Of a DNA stretch of 9,623 nt, positions 7,680 to 9,623 are shown piece after piece; within the stretch, counting starts at the first letter, position 1, and every line of letters begins with the position of its first letter. The position numbers and the translations under genes are program-made. The notes under the pieces were generated by a model, which saw only the letters and a program-made list of their open reading frames with translations, did not search any database and was not told the DNA's origin. The stretch spans positions 1 through 9,623 of the forward strand of contig JAVXFZ010000092.1 of assembly GCA_036657595.1 (NCBI GenBank), in the 5' to 3' direction. Source of the stretch: Odoribacter sp036657595 (GTDB lineage Bacteria; Bacteroidota; Bacteroidia; Bacteroidales; Marinifilaceae).

Positions 7680-8834
7680 TTATTCAAAAACAATAATTTC
7701 CCGACCTTTAATTATAAATTTCACACTAAGAGTCTTTTGCATCGCATTCAGAATCACATTCATACTTTCATCTTTCATAATTGATCCGGTAAAATGAAAA
7801 TCTTTAGCAGATTCATTCTTATAAATAAAACGGACATCATACCAAGCAGATAATCTATTCAGAATCGTTTCCAATCGTTCGTTGCTAAAGGCAAAAAATC
7901 CATCTTTCCACGCTATATAGGGTCTGATATTTACATTTTTTATTTCTAAACGATTAGAGCTTTTATTGTATTGTGCCAACTGTGAGGGATTTAATAATTT
8001 CTCATCATTTTGTCCATTGATCGTTAGCCCTATTTTCCCCTCAGCCAACACAATTTGTTCACATCCAAGCAATGATGTATTGATATTGAATTGCGTTCCG
8101 TAAACCTTTACGCTCACGTTCTCTGTTTTAACATAAAATGGAGTGATTGAATCTTTAGCTACCTCAAACCAAGCTTCCCCTTTTAGAAAAACTTCACGCT
8201 TTTTCTTATCAAAGGTTACCGGATATCTTAATTCACTTTCTGCATTCAAATGCACCAAAGTTCCATCCGCTAAAATCAAACTGTACTCGCCTGCACGAGG
8301 AGTATTCAACTTGTTAAATTTCCCGCTTCCTATTTTTTTATCCTCATATTGCAACTGTTGTTTTTCAGGATGATTGATCACATTTTCATAAATCACCTCC
8401 TCTTCTTGTCTTTCCTTATGTAAGGTGACTTTTTCACCATTGGCTAATGTCAAAGTAGCTTTAATGGTTCCGGCAGTTATCTCTTCCGCCAAATAGGTCG
8501 GATCAACTTTCTGTGGCACAATAAACACCCAAGCTAAAGTGGTGATCGACACCAATAATATGGCAATGGCTGCATATTTAAACAAAGATATTTTTCTCCT
8601 ACGAACTGATATTCCCAAGCGATGCTCTCCAACATTCAATGCTTTTTGCCAATCTGTATTTCGATAATTATTATAACGCACAGAATATTGTTTACCGGCG
8701 ATGATACGATCCAATAATTGCTTATGCTCATCGCATTCCTCCACCCAATTCATCAATACTTCTTTTTCATCACTCTTTATCTCACCAGTCAGATGCAATA
8801 CAATTAATCGTGATATTTCTTCGTTTTTCATCAT
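7680..8834 (-). CDS. FecR family anti-sigma factor with C-terminal DUF4974 domain
   Basis: An inner-membrane regulator of 384 residues that should hold or activate the ECF sigma factor encoded upstream. Residues 5-45 form the cytoplasmic sigma-binding helices (I-x-x-L-I-V-L-H-L-T-G-E-I). A basic patch (78-86) precedes a single transmembrane helix at about 85-106, giving an N-in topology. The periplasmic part has a linker of about 70 residues, then the FecR domain at about 178-270 with G-E-Y-S-L-I-L-A-D-G-T-x-V-x-L-N-A-E-S-x-L (182-202) and G-E-A-W-F-E-V (219-225), and an STN-like DUF4974 at about 312-383. The Gly191-Thr192 pair lies in the conserved D-G-T turn, where related Pseudomonas anti-sigma factors are known to cleave themselves. 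The gene starts with two consecutive Met codons (8834 or 8831); which is used does not alter the product. It is followed after 54 bp by the receptor gene whose signal it should receive. Confidence 0.95.
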   Translation of the reverse strand: MMKNEEISRLIVLHLTGEIKSDEKEVLMNWVEECDEHKQLLDRIIAGKQYSVRYNNYRNTDWQKALNVGEHRLGISVRRRKISLFKYAAIAILLVSITTLAWVFIVPQKVDPTYLAEEITAGTIKATLTLANGEKVTLHKERQEEEVIYENVINHPEKQQLQYEDKKIGSGKFNKLNTPRAGEYSLILADGTLVHLNAESELRYPVTFDKKKREVFLKGEAWFEVAKDSITPFYVKTENVSVKVYGTQFNINTSLLGCEQIVLAEGKIGLTINGQNDEKLLNPSQLAQYNKSSNRLEIKNVNIRPYIAWKDGFFAFSNERLETILNRLSAWYDVRFIYKNESAKDFHFTGSIMKDESMNVILNAMQKTLSVKFIIKGREIIVFE

Positions 8835-9032
8835 TTTCTACTCGTTTTACAATTAATAAACAACATCCATCGTGAAAAGATGTATTCAAAATCTACTTTT
8901 TTTTCCAATTTTATATAATTTGTGTATAATCATTTATCTTGAGAGCATTCAACAATGTCCCAAAACAAATACAAATAGTTCTATATCAAAAAAATAAATG
9001 ATTGTCGTAAGGTTTTTTAAGAAATAGGATAT
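8835..9032. other. AT-rich 198-bp sigma-FecR intergenic region without a clear element
   Basis: The longest non-coding stretch in the window. It is very AT-rich with homopolymer runs of A or T. On the minus strand it has TTTG-rich sequence around 8960-8990 and a TAGATTTTG (about 8889-8897) that resembles the Bacteroidota -7 box TAnnTTTG with one extra base, but no well-spaced -33 TTTG accompanies it. No GC-rich stem followed by a T-run and no open frame longer than about 15 codons was found. It may carry a separate fecR promoter or a long untranslated spacer. Confidence 0.4.
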
Positions 9033-9587
9033 TTAAATGATTTCCCAAAAAATAAGTACATAGTACAACGAACCGAGTTCTTTTCTAAGAATCTGCATCG
9101 CTTTTGCTTTCTGAGTTTTTACGGTAAGAACGGAAAGGGATAACATTTCTGCTATTTCTTCATTTTTTTTATCTTGCATATGAAGTTCGAGAATCTCCCT
9201 ACAACGTTTGGGAAGAGTATCTATCACTCTAAATAATTGAAGATACACCTCTTCTTCAATTAATTCCTCTTGACTCAATGTCTCCGTGTTTTGAATATAT
9301 TTCTCATATTTTTCCTCTACCTTTTTATGCTTTGACTGATTGATAGCGGAATTTCTAATGGAAGTATAAAGGAAAGTGATAAATTTACCGATTGATTCAA
9401 AACAAAGCTCTTTCTCCCAAACTGATATAAAAACATTTTGGACAATATCTTCCGCCTCATCGCGTGAAGTGCAATAATTCATAGCAAACGAAGTCATATA
9501 CGCATAATATTTTTCATAAAATACGCGCAATGCTTGCTTGTCTTTTAAATTCAATTGCTCAATAAAGTTTGTATCCTTGTTCTTCAT
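9033..9587 (-). CDS. ECF-type RNA polymerase sigma-70 factor
   Basis: An extracytoplasmic-function sigma factor of 184 residues, the usual size for this group. Region 2 is at about 17-86: the L-R-x-F-Y-E-K-Y-Y-x-Y segment, the acidic D-E-A-E-D-I-V-Q-N-V-F-I-S-V-W core-binding helix (43-57), and the L-Y-T-S-I-R-N-S-A-I-N -10 recognition part (73-83). Region 4 is at about 118-171: I-D-T-L-P-K-R-C-R-E-I-L-E-L (122-135) and the helix-turn-helix around N-E-E-I-A-E-M-L-S-L-S-V-L-T-V-K (142-157). Regions 1 and 3 are absent, as in ECF factors. The C-terminus has a short aromatic, hydrophobic tail (LYYVLIFWEII, 174-184). Upstream of fecR and an STN-type SusC, it should drive the transport genes when ligand is sensed. 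The start is preceded by 36 bases of window, so its own promoter cannot be judged. Confidence 0.95.
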   Translation of the reverse strand: MKNKDTNFIEQLNLKDKQALRVFYEKYYAYMTSFAMNYCTSRDEAEDIVQNVFISVWEKELCFESIGKFITFLYTSIRNSAINQSKHKKVEEKYEKYIQNTETLSQEELIEEEVYLQLFRVIDTLPKRCREILELHMQDKKNEEIAEMLSLSVLTVKTQKAKAMQILRKELGSLYYVLIFWEII

Positions 9588-9623
9588 CTGAAGGCTTAAA
9601 ATTCTAAATGAAAAATCAACATC

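Noticed and set aside
8889..8897. Minus-strand TAGATTTTG as a possible Bacteroidota -7 promoter box for fecR.
   Set aside because: It has an extra base relative to TAnnTTTG and no TTTG at the right distance upstream, so I did not call a promoter.
8928..9003. A 10-bp perfect inverted repeat (aatcatttat / ataaatgatt) with arms at 8928-8937 and 8994-9003.
   Set aside because: The arms do not extend, lie 56 bp apart and are AT-only apart from one C/G each; such a match is not surprising by chance in a 198-bp AT-rich gap.

Overview
The window reads as one accessory nutrient-uptake locus from a low-GC member of the Bacteroidota, most likely a gut Bacteroidales. The gene content (ECF sigma, FecR, STN-type SusC, SusD, lipoproteins) resembles loci that are abundant in Odoribacter and Butyricimonas, but the genus is inferred from style only. 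All six genes lie on the minus strand, so the locus is read from high to low coordinates. No RNA gene, CRISPR array, insertion sequence or clear terminator was seen.

In reading order: an ECF sigma-70 factor (9587-9033); an AT-rich 198-bp gap; a FecR-type anti-sigma factor with one membrane span (8834-7680); a 54-bp gap; a very large STN-bearing SusC/RagA TonB-dependent receptor (7625-3987); a SusD/RagB lipoprotein only 3 bp later (3983-2589); a lipoprotein that looks like a Peptidase_Mx1-family protein without its zinc-binding motif (2577-1570), 11 bp later; and, after 53 bp, a lipoprotein with two Ig-like modules and a repetitive, aromatic-rich C-terminal beta region (1516-35). Only 34 bases follow the last stop and 36 precede the sigma start, so the locus may continue on either side.

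Proposed working model: ligand is captured at the surface by SusD and the two accessory lipoproteins and enters through the SusC barrel under TonB power. The periplasmic STN domain of SusC reports occupancy to the C-terminal domain of FecR, which then releases or activates the sigma factor to boost transcription of the transport genes. No glycoside hydrolase, lyase, sulfatase or intact protease is present, so the substrate cannot be read from the window. The most unusual point is the apparent pseudo-peptidase: the fold-level pattern of the Mx1 family can be followed, but HExxH and the downstream acidic motif are replaced, which suggests a binding rather than a cleaving role.
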